Assembly (NCBI RefSeq): GCF_000427865.1
Contig: NZ_ATYV01000003.1
Location: 62,001-126,000, forward strand
Length of the DNA: 64,000 nucleotides
Direction of reading: 5' to 3'
Source: Corynebacterium sputi DSM 45148
GTDB lineage: Bacteria > Actinomycetota > Actinomycetes > Mycobacteriales > Mycobacteriaceae
Part shown: positions 17,470 to 24,788 of the stretch, one piece after another
Layout of the letters: each line of letters opens with the position of its first letter
Numbering within the stretch: the first letter of the stretch is position 1
Made by a program: the position numbers and the translations under genes
Notes under the pieces: generated by a model
Databases searched by the model: none
Seen by the model: only the letters and a program-made list of their open reading frames with translations
Told to the model about the DNA's origin: nothing

Positions 17470-18351
17470 CTATTCTGGGCGCAGCTTTCGCAGAGCCTTC
17501 AGCAGCGAGCCCACGCCCACGAGCGCGGAGGCTGTGCCCACCGCAGAGGCGCCGAAGATCCACATCGCCCTCTGGCGATCGCGGTACAGCGGCTCCGGAT
17601 TGCGGAAGTCGCGGATGGGCCATCCGCGCTCCTCGGCGATCCGGCGCAGGTACTTGTCCGGGTTCACCGCCACTGGGTGCCCAACGACCTCGAGCATCGG
17701 TACATCGGTCCCAGAGTCCGAGTACGCCCACGAGCGCGCCAGATCGTAGTTCCGCTCCTTCGACAGCCGCGACAGCTCAATGCCCTTGTTCGCACCACGG
17801 CAGAAGAATGGGACCTCGCCGGTGTAGCGGCCGTCGACCACCTCCAGCCGGGTCGCCACAACTTCGTCGACCTCGAGCGTTTCCGCGATCGGCTCGACGA
17901 CCTCAGTGGCAGAGGCGGACACGATGATCACGTCATGCCCCAACCGCTGGTGGTGGTGGATCAGGTCGATCGCCTCGGAGTAGACGTACGGGGAGATGAC
18001 CGAATGTAGGGATTCTTCCGCGATCTGGCGGACTGTGGAGGCTTTCCACCCGGTGACCATCGAGGCGAGTTGGTCGCGCGCCGCGGCCATTTGCTCGTGG
18101 TCGTGTCCGCCGGAGATGTACAACATCTGCCCCAGCGCCATCTGAAGAACTCCGGACCTGCTGAGTAGCCCGGACTTCACAAATTGCCGTCCGAAGGCGT
18201 ACGCGGAGCTTTTGGCGATGATCGTCTTGTCCAAGTCGAAGAAAGCCGCAATTCGGCGCCCTCCAGTGACGGGTGCGGACGGAGCGAATTGGCTCAGGGC
18301 ACCGCCATCTCCCGGTGCGTCGGACGGCTGATCATTCACCTTCGCCAGCAT
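17470..18351 (-). CDS. HAD-IB phosphatase, SerB-like
   Basis: 293 residues. HAD motif I F-F-D-L-D-K-T has Asp39 and Asp41; motif II is S-A-S-A near 145, and motif III Y-S-D-S-G-T-D near 220. A membrane helix lies near the C-terminus (about 262-285), typical of the actinobacterial SerB-like/CicA proteins next to the ssd-tad locus. Its substrate may be a phospholipid or phosphoserine; the sequence does not decide. Confidence 0.8.
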   Translation of the reverse strand: MLAKVNDQPSDAPGDGGALSQFAPSAPVTGGRRIAAFFDLDKTIIAKSSAYAFGRQFVKSGLLSRSGVLQMALGQMLYISGGHDHEQMAAARDQLASMVTGWKASTVRQIAEESLHSVISPYVYSEAIDLIHHHQRLGHDVIIVSASATEVVEPIAETLEVDEVVATRLEVVDGRYTGEVPFFCRGANKGIELSRLSKERNYDLARSWAYSDSGTDVPMLEVVGHPVAVNPDKYLRRIAEERGWPIRDFRNPEPLYRDRQRAMWIFGASAVGTASALVGVGSLLKALRKLRPE

Positions 18352-18460
18352 AGTCGGCTTTGTATCTGGGGTCGAAGATGAAACCGCAGGTCGCCAGATC
18401 CCCGGATGAGGCTTCCGGAGGGGATATACATACTGGTGACAGCGATTTTCCCGTTCCTAT

Positions 18461-18488
18461 TTGAATGTTTCGCGAGTTGTGGAATACT
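18461..18488 (+). promoter_or_regulatory. Candidate tad operon promoter
   Basis: TTGAAT, a 16-base spacer and AATACT fit a housekeeping sigma promoter. It is placed upstream of the leader hairpin and the first tad gene. Confidence 0.45.
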
Positions 18489-18551
18489 TGGCCTCGGCAG
18501 GCCCCCATTAAGTGCGTGGCCGCCCCCGGCACACCCCCCCGAGGCCGGGTA

Positions 18552-18587
18552 GACGCCCCGCGCAATCCCCCCCCCGCGCGGGGCGTC
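18552..18587 (+). repeat. Perfect 12-base inverted repeat with C9 loop
   Basis: Arms GACGCCCCGCGC and GCGCGGGGCGTC enclose a 12-base loop that contains nine consecutive C. No T run follows, so it is not a classical terminator. It lies in the presumed leader of the tad operon. Confidence 0.6.
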
Positions 18588-18701
18588 ACTATGTCTGGGG
18601 TCGGTTCCGCTTTTCCACTGGACGGGAATTGTCCACAGATCCCCGCCGATCCCGCGCTGGCCCTGAGCCGCCGCATTGGATGCCGGTGGAATATCCGGGT
18701 C

Positions 18702-19841
18702 ATGGGAATCCACGGAACCTCAGGAGCCGGCATCATCGTCGCGGTGGCTGGGCAAGACCTGACACAGGAAGCGGTGGCGGTGGTCGCCGCCAGCGGGCAC
18801 GAGCCCGTGCAGGTCACCACTCCTGACGCGGGCAGTCAGGTGTGGCGTCGAGCAACAGCAGTGCTTCTCGACGTCCCCACCGCCCACCTCCTCCTCCGCG
18901 ACTCCGGAGCAGCAGCGGCGCGCAGGGAAGGACTCTTTGTCATCCACGAGGATGGCGAGGAGCCAGATTTGCGCACGGCCCTTGAGATCGGTGCCGAAGG
19001 CGCATTCGCTTTGCCCTCTGAAGGTGCTGACTTGGTGGAATGGATTGGCCGGCCCGGAAGGCCCGGCAGTCCAGGTACTGGCGGAGGTGGCACGGTTATC
19101 GCCTGCATCGGAGCGGTCGGTGGCGCCGGGACCAGCGTCGTGGCTGCCGCCTGCGCAGCCGCGATGGCCCAGCGGCAACCGGGCGGCGGGGCAATGCTGA
19201 TCGACGCTGATGAACTCTCTGGAGGAGCCGACCTGCTTCTCGGCATCGAACATGTCCAGGGACTGCGATGGCCGGATATTCGTACCGGGGCCCGCGGCGG
19301 CTCGATCGATGCCGAGGCTTTGCGCACCGCCTTGCCGTATGTGTCCGGAGGGCCAGCGGATTCACTCCGTGTCATCACCGGGCCCAGGTCACGGGCGACG
19401 CAAGAATGGGTCGTTGAACCGACTGCTGTCCGCTCAGTCACCGACGCGGTGGTCGGCTCCGGTGGATCGGTCGTCATCGACTTGCCTCGATCCGGCACGA
19501 GCGGTGACCTACTTCCACCGCGGACAGACCTCGTGGCACTGGTCGTCCCGACGACGGTTCGCGGCATCGCTGCAGCATCTGACCAGGCACACCGGCTGCG
19601 TACCGGTGGGGTGGAGCCAGTGGTGGTGTTGACGGGGACGTCGGGAAGCGGTGTCACTGCAGACGATGCGGAATACGCCACGGGCACCGAGGTGATTGCT
19701 TCTGTTCCTTTTATCCGGAGGTTGGAGCGGGAAATCGAGTCGACGGGGCTCGGCGGGCGGAACCTGAGGCGATTGGTGGATGCGGTGTCGCCGATTCTCG
19801 ATGGTGTCGCAGGGCTGGCATCGGACGGTGGCTGGCGATGA
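18702..19841 (+). CDS. ssd: Septum-site determining/TadZ-like protein (Ssd)
   Basis: 379 residues. An N-terminal receiver-like region (about 10-110) is followed by a ParA/MinD-type domain that begins V-I-A-C-I-G-A-V-G-G-A-G-T-S near 130, a deviant Walker A without the usual lysines. This is the Ssd/CpaE/TadZ pattern; such proteins place the pilus machine at the pole or affect septum placement. The frame opens further upstream, but ATG 18702 places the conserved domain at the N-terminus. The stop overlaps the TadA ATG by four bases. It carries copy 3 of the dispersed 11-mer. Confidence 0.8.
   Translation: MGIHGTSGAGIIVAVAGQDLTQEAVAVVAASGHEPVQVTTPDAGSQVWRRATAVLLDVPTAHLLLRDSGAAAARREGLFVIHEDGEEPDLRTALEIGAEGAFALPSEGADLVEWIGRPGRPGSPGTGGGGTVIACIGAVGGAGTSVVAAACAAAMAQRQPGGGAMLIDADELSGGADLLLGIEHVQGLRWPDIRTGARGGSIDAEALRTALPYVSGGPADSLRVITGPRSRATQEWVVEPTAVRSVTDAVVGSGGSVVIDLPRSGTSGDLLPPRTDLVALVVPTTVRGIAAASDQAHRLRTGGVEPVVVLTGTSGSGVTADDAEYATGTEVIASVPFIRRLEREIESTGLGGRNLRRLVDAVSPILDGVAGLASDGGWR
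19639..19649 (+). repeat. Dispersed 11-mer CGTCGGGAAGC, copy 3
   Basis: Exact copy inside the Ssd coding sequence, preceded by GGGGA. Confidence 0.8.
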
Positions 19842-21055
19842 CGGACATCGATACGGATCCGCGGGATCTGCTGGACCGGGTCCGCGGACGATTGGCGGAC
19901 GCGGAGGCTGGCGTATCCGCCGCAGAGATCGCTCACGCGGTCCGCGAAGAAGTCGGTGTCATCGGCGATCGCGAACTGCTGCGCATGATGCGGTTGTTGC
20001 GTGAGGAACTCACTGGCGCTGGCCCGCTCGATCCGCTGCTGCGACTTCCCGGCGTGACAGATGTGCTGGTGACAGCGCCGGATGCAGTGTGGATTGATCG
20101 GGGTACCGGACTAGAGAAAACCACCGTCACCTTTGCCGATAACACCGATGTCCGTCGTCTGGCGGTGCGGCTGGCTTCTGTCTGTGGTCGTAGGCTCGAT
20201 GACGCTCAGCCGTATGTCGATGCCTTCGTGCCTGATCCGGCGGGAGTTGGTGCTGGTGGTGGGGGAGCGCGGTCGGGCACGTCGCTGCGAGTGCATGCGA
20301 TGTTGTCTCCACCGGCGACTCACCACGTGCAGATCAGTATCCGAGTGCTGCGCCCGGCGCGATGGGGCCTCGACGATCTCATTGATGCAGGTTTCATCCC
20401 GCCTGCCGCGGCGGTTCTGCTGCGGCAGATTATTGCGTCTCGGTTGTCGTTCCTGGTTGCTGGCGGTACCGGTTCCGGTAAGACAACACTGCTGTCGGCG
20501 CTGCTCGGTGAGGTCGATCCGGGGGAGCGGATCGTGTGTATAGAGGACACCCCGGAATTGGCGCCAGCGCATCCGCATGTGGTGACCCTGTCGACCCGCA
20601 CTGCCAATGTTGAGGGTGCCGGGGAGATCACTCAGCGGGATCTGGTGCGTCAGACTCTGCGAATGCGGCCGGACCGCGTGGTGGTGGGGGAGATCCGTGG
20701 CGCGGAGGTCGTCGATTTGCTGGCGGCGCTCAACACCGGACATGACGGCGGTGCGGGCACGGTGCACGCGAACTGCGTCGAGGATGTCCCGGCGCGGATG
20801 GAGGCACTCGGCTCGCTCGGTGGGCTCGATCGCGAGGAACTTCGAGCCCAGTTGGGCCCTGCTGTCCAGGTGGTGCTTGGGGTGGAGCGGGTGCACAGCA
20901 ACGCAGGGCCAACCCGCTGCCTCGCATCGATTGGTGTACTGGATAAATCCACCGCTGCGATCGTGCCTGCCTGGTCGAACTCGGACACGGACACCACCAG
21001 CGGTCGACAAATGCTGGATCAGATGTTGGTACGACGGATGGGGCCCACCTCATGA
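19838..21055 (+). CDS. tadA: TadA/CpaF-type secretion ATPase
   Basis: 405 residues; the hexameric motor that powers Flp pilus assembly. Walker A G-G-T-G-S-G-K-T-T (209-217, Lys215), an Asp/Glu box I-E-D-T-P-E-L near 235, Walker B V-V-V-G-E-I-R-G near 280 and an H-D-G-G-A-G-T-V-H-A-N histidine box near 300 are all present. Four-base overlaps join it to ssd and to the TadB gene. Confidence 0.92.
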   Translation: MTDIDTDPRDLLDRVRGRLADAEAGVSAAEIAHAVREEVGVIGDRELLRMMRLLREELTGAGPLDPLLRLPGVTDVLVTAPDAVWIDRGTGLEKTTVTFADNTDVRRLAVRLASVCGRRLDDAQPYVDAFVPDPAGVGAGGGGARSGTSLRVHAMLSPPATHHVQISIRVLRPARWGLDDLIDAGFIPPAAAVLLRQIIASRLSFLVAGGTGSGKTTLLSALLGEVDPGERIVCIEDTPELAPAHPHVVTLSTRTANVEGAGEITQRDLVRQTLRMRPDRVVVGEIRGAEVVDLLAALNTGHDGGAGTVHANCVEDVPARMEALGSLGGLDREELRAQLGPAVQVVLGVERVHSNAGPTRCLASIGVLDKSTAAIVPAWSNSDTDTTSGRQMLDQMLVRRMGPTS

Positions 21056-21849
21056 GTGCACTTGCCCTTGCCGCAGGCTGCTCCGCGCTGACCGTGCTTC
21101 TGTGGACAGGGCCCGAGCCTTCTGCACGTCTGCCTCGCTCGAGCCCTGATCGCTCCGGAATTCGGTCCGCTTTTGGGGCCATCTGGTGGCTCGCACCAGC
21201 ATTGGCCTGCATGTTTGTCCTCGGTGCGCATGCGGCGTTGGCGGCAGTACTTGTGGTCCGCACGGGACTGTCCACACTGCGGCGCCGTCGAAATCGGCTG
21301 GCAGAGGCAGCCGGTGGCGCTGGAATCGCGAGGCTCGCGGAGGCGCTCTGTGGTGAGCTCTCCAGTGGAGCAGCTCCCATCGACGCACTGGACACCGCCG
21401 CCCGTGACACCACCGGCAACTTCCGCACCTCCGCCGTCGCCTGGGCCACCCGAGTCAAGCTCGGTACCGGTCGTACCGACGCGATCATCGACGCACCTCG
21501 GTCAGTAACGCGCGCCTTCCAGGGGCTCTCCGCGGCGTGGCGGCTGTCCGAACACTACGGGGTGCCGCTGTCTGATCTGGCCGACGGGCTCCGGGAGGAC
21601 GCCGTCGGCCGGCATGCGCATCGATCCAGCGTTAGCGCGTCGCTGGCCGGGCCGCGCGCCACGATGATGATCCTCGCGGCGTTGCCATTGCTCGGCATTG
21701 GAATGGGCCAAGCGCTTGGAGCTGCTCCAGTGAACTTCCTGTTTAGCGGAGGTCTTGGCGGCTGGGTGCTGTTGGTCGGCACGGGCCTGGCCTGCGCTGG
21801 GGTGCTGTGGTCACAGCAGATTCTCGCGAAAGCGGAGGGCATTTCATGA
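21052..21849 (+). CDS. TadB-like pilus assembly membrane protein
   Basis: 265 residues. N-terminal helices (about 1-20 and 43-68), a cytoplasmic type II secretion F domain (about 80-200) and two C-terminal helices (about 198-255). It forms the inner-membrane platform with the next gene product. ATGA overlaps on both sides show translational coupling. Confidence 0.82.
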   Translation: MSALALAAGCSALTVLLWTGPEPSARLPRSSPDRSGIRSAFGAIWWLAPALACMFVLGAHAALAAVLVVRTGLSTLRRRRNRLAEAAGGAGIARLAEALCGELSSGAAPIDALDTAARDTTGNFRTSAVAWATRVKLGTGRTDAIIDAPRSVTRAFQGLSAAWRLSEHYGVPLSDLADGLREDAVGRHAHRSSVSASLAGPRATMMILAALPLLGIGMGQALGAAPVNFLFSGGLGGWVLLVGTGLACAGVLWSQQILAKAEGIS

Positions 21850-22457
21850 CTCTCGCGCTGCTCCTTCTCGCCGCTCTTTTGTGGTTCCCCGCGCCCGTTG
21901 ACGCCGAGCGCGCAGGAATGACACGACCTGCTTCCCGACGCCTCCCTCAACCTCCCTCCTACCTCCACCAGACCACTACCCGAATCCTCCGAACCATCTC
22001 CTCCGCAGGCCCCGTCCGAGCATCTCTCGACACCGCATGGGTATTGGATCTGCTCTCTGGGTGTTTGCGCGCCGGACTGCCACCGGCAACGGCACTGGCA
22101 GCGGTGGCGGACGTCGTCGACGGCGAGCCAGCAGTACCTCTCTTGGCCAGCGCTGCCCGCTTGGAACTGTGGGCACCGGATCCTTGGCGGCCCATGGCGG
22201 ACTCACCTCAGTTTGCTGAGGCTGCTGCGTTGGCTCGGAGGTCGGGGACGTCGGGAGCGCCGATGGCTCGTGGTTTCGCAGACCTCGCCGAGAGATCCCG
22301 GGCAGCAGTAGCCGATGACGCCGAGGCCACCGCCCAACGAGCAGGAGTGTTGATCTCCGCTCCATTGGGACTGTGTTTCCTCCCCGCGTTTGTGTTCTTG
22401 GGGCTGGTGCCGGTGATCGTCGGGTTGGCCGGGCCGATGTTCGGAGGCATGTCATGA
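21846..22457 (+). CDS. TadC-like pilus assembly membrane protein
   Basis: 203 residues. A leading hydrophobic segment, a type II secretion F domain (about 60-175, with L-R-A-G-L-P-P-A-T-A near 74) and a C-terminal helix. It is shorter than typical proteobacterial TadC, which is usual in actinobacteria. ATG 21846 overlaps the TadB stop. It carries copy 4 of the 11-mer on the minus strand. Confidence 0.78.
   Translation: MTLALLLLAALLWFPAPVDAERAGMTRPASRRLPQPPSYLHQTTTRILRTISSAGPVRASLDTAWVLDLLSGCLRAGLPPATALAAVADVVDGEPAVPLLASAARLELWAPDPWRPMADSPQFAEAAALARRSGTSGAPMARGFADLAERSRAAVADDAEATAQRAGVLISAPLGLCFLPAFVFLGLVPVIVGLAGPMFGGMS
21930..21940 (-). repeat. Dispersed 11-mer CGTCGGGAAGC, copy 4
   Basis: Exact copy on the minus strand inside the TadC-like coding sequence. 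Confidence 0.8.
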
Positions 22458-22470
22458 CCGCTCTGGACTG

Positions 22471-22559
22471 GTGGGCGCGCGGTCCTCCTGCCCCCCCCCC
22501 CGATGCGGCTGATCCCCCGAGATGCACAGACAGCCGCCGAGGAGGACCGCGCGTCCCAC
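22471..22559 (+). repeat. Long inverted repeat with C11 tract before Flp pilin
   Basis: The arm 22471-22488 pairs with 22541-22559 over 18 bases with a single bulged base. The 52-base loop begins with CTG-type sequence and eleven consecutive C (22491-22501). It lies between the TadC-like stop and the pilin start, and could act as an RNA stem that separates pilin expression from the upstream genes. Confidence 0.65.
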
Positions 22560-22592
22560 CCACCGAAAAACACACGAAGAAGGAGCACCACC

Positions 22593-22877
22593 ATGTCCGA
22601 CACCACCCAGACTCTTAACCAGGTCGACCACTCCGACCACTCTGACCAGTCCAATCTCACCGCCTCGGCGGGGACTCGCTACCGGCACGGCACCGGTGCG
22701 CTGTCTGCACGACTTGGCCGGGTACTTCGCGACGACTCCGGAATGAGCACCGTCGAATACGCCATCGGTACCGTCGCCGCGGCAGCATTCGGGGCGCTGC
22801 TATACACCGTCGTGACCGGCGGTGACATCACCAGCGCGCTGACCGGAATCGTCCAACGGGCACTCAACACCCAATGA
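22593..22877 (+). CDS. Flp-type pilin (DUF4244)
   Basis: 94 residues. A hydrophilic leader of 50 residues ends in D-D-S-G, then M-S-T-V-E-Y-A begins the mature part: predicted cleavage after Gly50 with Glu at +5, followed by one hydrophobic helix (about 57-78). This is the class III prepilin layout. AAGGAG precedes the ATG. The leader contains the unusual H-S-D-H-S-D-Q repeat. The stop overlaps the TadE-like start by four bases. Confidence 0.85.
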   Translation: MSDTTQTLNQVDHSDHSDQSNLTASAGTRYRHGTGALSARLGRVLRDDSGMSTVEYAIGTVAAAAFGALLYTVVTGGDITSALTGIVQRALNTQ

Positions 22878-23248
22878 CGCCACGGACACTGCGCGCACTC
22901 CTGCGGGATGACTCGGGGCAGGCGACCGTCGAGACAGCCTTTGGGCTCGCGGCGTTGGTCTCTGTCCTGATTCTTTCTGCGGGGATCGTCGGTGTGGTGA
23001 CCGTGCACCTCACGGCCACCGACATTGCCGGTCAGGTCGCTCGCGCTGAAGCCCGGGGAGATTCCGCTGCGGCACAAGAATTTTCCGGGGTTCTTTCCAG
23101 CCGGGCGGGGATAGAGGTGGTCACCGTGGATGACAAGATCCTCGCGGAGGTCACCATCGCGCTTCCGCTGCTCACCGTCCGGGCCGACGCCGTCGCGCTG
23201 GTCGAACCGAGCGCTGGGGCGGAGGAGATCGGCATGGCAGGCAGGTGA
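22874..23248 (+). CDS. TadE-like pseudopilin
   Basis: 124 residues. R-D-D-S-G at 11-15 followed by Q-A-T-V-E gives a prepilin-type cleavage site with Glu at +5, then a single helix (about 22-48) and an extracytoplasmic domain. It is a minor pilin-like component of the Tad system. It overlaps the pilin stop and the next GTG start by four bases. Confidence 0.78.
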   Translation: MTPRTLRALLRDDSGQATVETAFGLAALVSVLILSAGIVGVVTVHLTATDIAGQVARAEARGDSAAAQEFSGVLSSRAGIEVVTVDDKILAEVTIALPLLTVRADAVALVEPSAGAEEIGMAGR

Positions 23249-23595
23249 GAATTACAGGAATCGGCAGGGTCCTGAGGTCCGAGCAGGGCTCCACGACCGT
23301 CACCTCGGCGATGCTCGTGGCGGCACTGTGCGCCATGACAATCACCGTCTCGACGGCTGGGGCAGCTCTGGTCGACCGCAAACGCGCTCAGTCTGCTGCC
23401 GACTCCGCTGCTCTTGCCGGTGCCATTGTGCTGCAGGACACAGGCGGCGGCAGCGGAGCATGTGAAATCGCCCGGGACCTAGCCGCGGACAACGGAGCCG
23501 AATTACAGCAGTGCACCAGAGACCAGGAAGACATCACCGTCACCGTCATAGTGCGGGGAAAGGAGGGAACCAGTCGCGCCGGGCCGATCGACTGA
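23245..23595 (+). CDS. TadE/TadG-like secreted protein (Rv3654c type)
   Basis: 116 residues. R-S-E-Q-G at 11-15 then S-T-T-V-T resembles the prepilin site but with Thr in place of the +5 glutamate. One helix (about 20-45) leads into R-K-R-A-Q-S-A-A-D-S-A-A-L-A-G-A, a stretch common to TadG/Rv3654c proteins. It is the last gene of the tad operon and its start GTG overlaps the previous stop. The convergent CoA transferase ends nine bases away. Confidence 0.75.
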   Translation: MRITGIGRVLRSEQGSTTVTSAMLVAALCAMTITVSTAGAALVDRKRAQSAADSAALAGAIVLQDTGGGSGACEIARDLAADNGAELQQCTRDQEDITVTVIVRGKEGTSRAGPID

Positions 23596-23604
23596 TTCGA
23601 TGAG

Positions 23605-24468
23605 TCAGTGCGCTCGCGGAGCAGACCGCACCGGGGTGATTGGCAACTGGTGCTCGGCGGCCCAGTCAGCGAGCTCTGCCACGGACTTGTCCGAGAAGAA
23701 CTTCTCTAGCGGCGCTCTGCTGCTGGTCACGTCGATGTCGCCCTCACCACTGCCGGCGGCAGCGGCAAGACCTGCGGCGAAGTGCGGCTCGAGTGCGGCA
23801 ACGGCGACCCAGCCGTCGGCGGCCTGATAGAGGCCATATCCGGGAACAGCTCCACCGAGGAATCCCCCCGGCGCAGTCAGTCCATGCACCAGCGGGCCGG
23901 CCGATTCCTCCGCACCCTGGCGAAGACCGATTGTCGTACGACCGCCTTCACCGGTGCTCACTCGACGCAGCAAAAGCGCGAGCGCCGCACTGACTGCCTG
24001 CTCGGATCCGGTGATATCGCCGGCGAGGATCTTCGGGTTGTGCGGCGGCTCCAGAATTCCGGCTGCAGCCTGGTATGTCAGGTCATGGCCGGGGACATCT
24101 GGGTTCTCGGTGTCGCCGACGATTTCGATGTGGCAGAGGCGGGGATGGTTGAGGTGGGCGTCGTAAAGCCCGAGCTTTTTGAGCGTCGCCCGACGGTGCG
24201 ACGTAATAAAAACATCCGCTGTATCCAGCAGTTCATTGATGCGATCCAGACCCTCGGCGCTCTTCAGATCGACGGTCTCCACCGCCGTTCCTTCAGCCAG
24301 TTCGGAGTACCACTGCGGCGCAATGAGGTTCAGGGAGTCACCGTTGGGCGGCTCAACCTTGATGACCTCGGCGCCCATCTCGCGAAGACGTGCAGCAGCG
24401 CATGGACCGGGCACATTGATAGCCAGATTGACCACGGTGACACCGGAAAGTGTTTGTGAAATCGTCAT
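23605..24468 (-). CDS. CaiB/BaiF-type CoA transferase, short
   Basis: 287 residues, shorter than the usual 350-400 of family III CoA transferases. The N-terminal fold begins L-S-G-V-T-V-V-N-L-A, and Asp129 in G-H-D-L-T-Y-Q-A matches the catalytic aspartate. The G-G-x-L-G-G-A-V-P-G-Y region near 205 is also typical. Part of the central linker domain is missing or compact, as in alpha-methylacyl-CoA racemase-like actinobacterial forms. The substrate is not predictable. TATCGT seven bases before ATG suggests a leaderless start. Confidence 0.78.
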   Translation of the reverse strand: MTISQTLSGVTVVNLAINVPGPCAAARLREMGAEVIKVEPPNGDSLNLIAPQWYSELAEGTAVETVDLKSAEGLDRINELLDTADVFITSHRRATLKKLGLYDAHLNHPRLCHIEIVGDTENPDVPGHDLTYQAAAGILEPPHNPKILAGDITGSEQAVSAALALLLRRVSTGEGGRTTIGLRQGAEESAGPLVHGLTAPGGFLGGAVPGYGLYQAADGWVAVAALEPHFAAGLAAAAGSGEGDIDVTSSRAPLEKFFSDKSVAELADWAAEHQLPITPVRSAPRAH

Positions 24469-24475
24469 GTTTTAC

Positions 24476-24481
24476 ACGATA
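24476..24481 (-). promoter_or_regulatory. -10 hexamer TATCGT of leaderless gene
   Basis: On the minus strand TATCGT is followed by 7 bases and ATG at 24468. Confidence 0.45.
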
Positions 24482-24518
24482 TTGCGTATCGCCACCGCAT
24501 GCGGCGAAGCTGGAGAAC

Positions 24519-24788
24519 ATGACTGAACACGAGAAAAGGGATGACGAGTACCTGATGAAGATCGCGAAGAATCGAGTGTCGATTTTTCAGCCAAAGGCAC
24601 TGGTGATCCTCGTGATGGGACTAGTCATCGGTGTGGTGATCGGCCTGCGCAGCGACGCGCTGCTGAACACGATTGGGTTCTGGGTGTTCGCAATCGTGCT
24701 GGCGGTGGTGCTTAACGTGATTCTGGTGAAAAGAGGCCGTCGAGAGCTTCTGTCAGACCTGAAAGAATCTTCACCGCACCAGGCTTAG
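24519..24788 (+). CDS. DUF4229-like small membrane protein
   Basis: 89 residues with two helices (about 28-46 and 53-72) and charged ends. It resembles the DUF4229 group of actinobacteria; the function is unknown. ATG 24519 has GGAG seven bases upstream. The last 77 bases are antisense to the 3' end of the convergent helicase gene. Confidence 0.6.
   Translation: MTEHEKRDDEYLMKIAKNRVSIFQPKALVILVMGLVIGVVIGLRSDALLNTIGFWVFAIVLAVVLNVILVKRGRRELLSDLKESSPHQA

Larger units (their letters stand above)
18352..18701. other. Divergent promoter and long leader of tad locus
   Basis: 350 bases without a gene. A promoter-like pair TTGAAT (18461-18466) and AATACT (18483-18488) with a 16-base spacer would start transcription near 18495 and leave a leader of about 200 bases. 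That leader carries C tracts at 18534-18540 and 18567-18575 and a perfect 12-base hairpin at 18552-18587. Confidence 0.5.

Noticed and set aside
22241..22257. Near copy of the 11-mer (GACGTCGGGAGCG)
   Set aside because: One A is missing, so it was not counted among the exact copies. Similar near matches at 11404-11414 and 60739-60749 were also left out.
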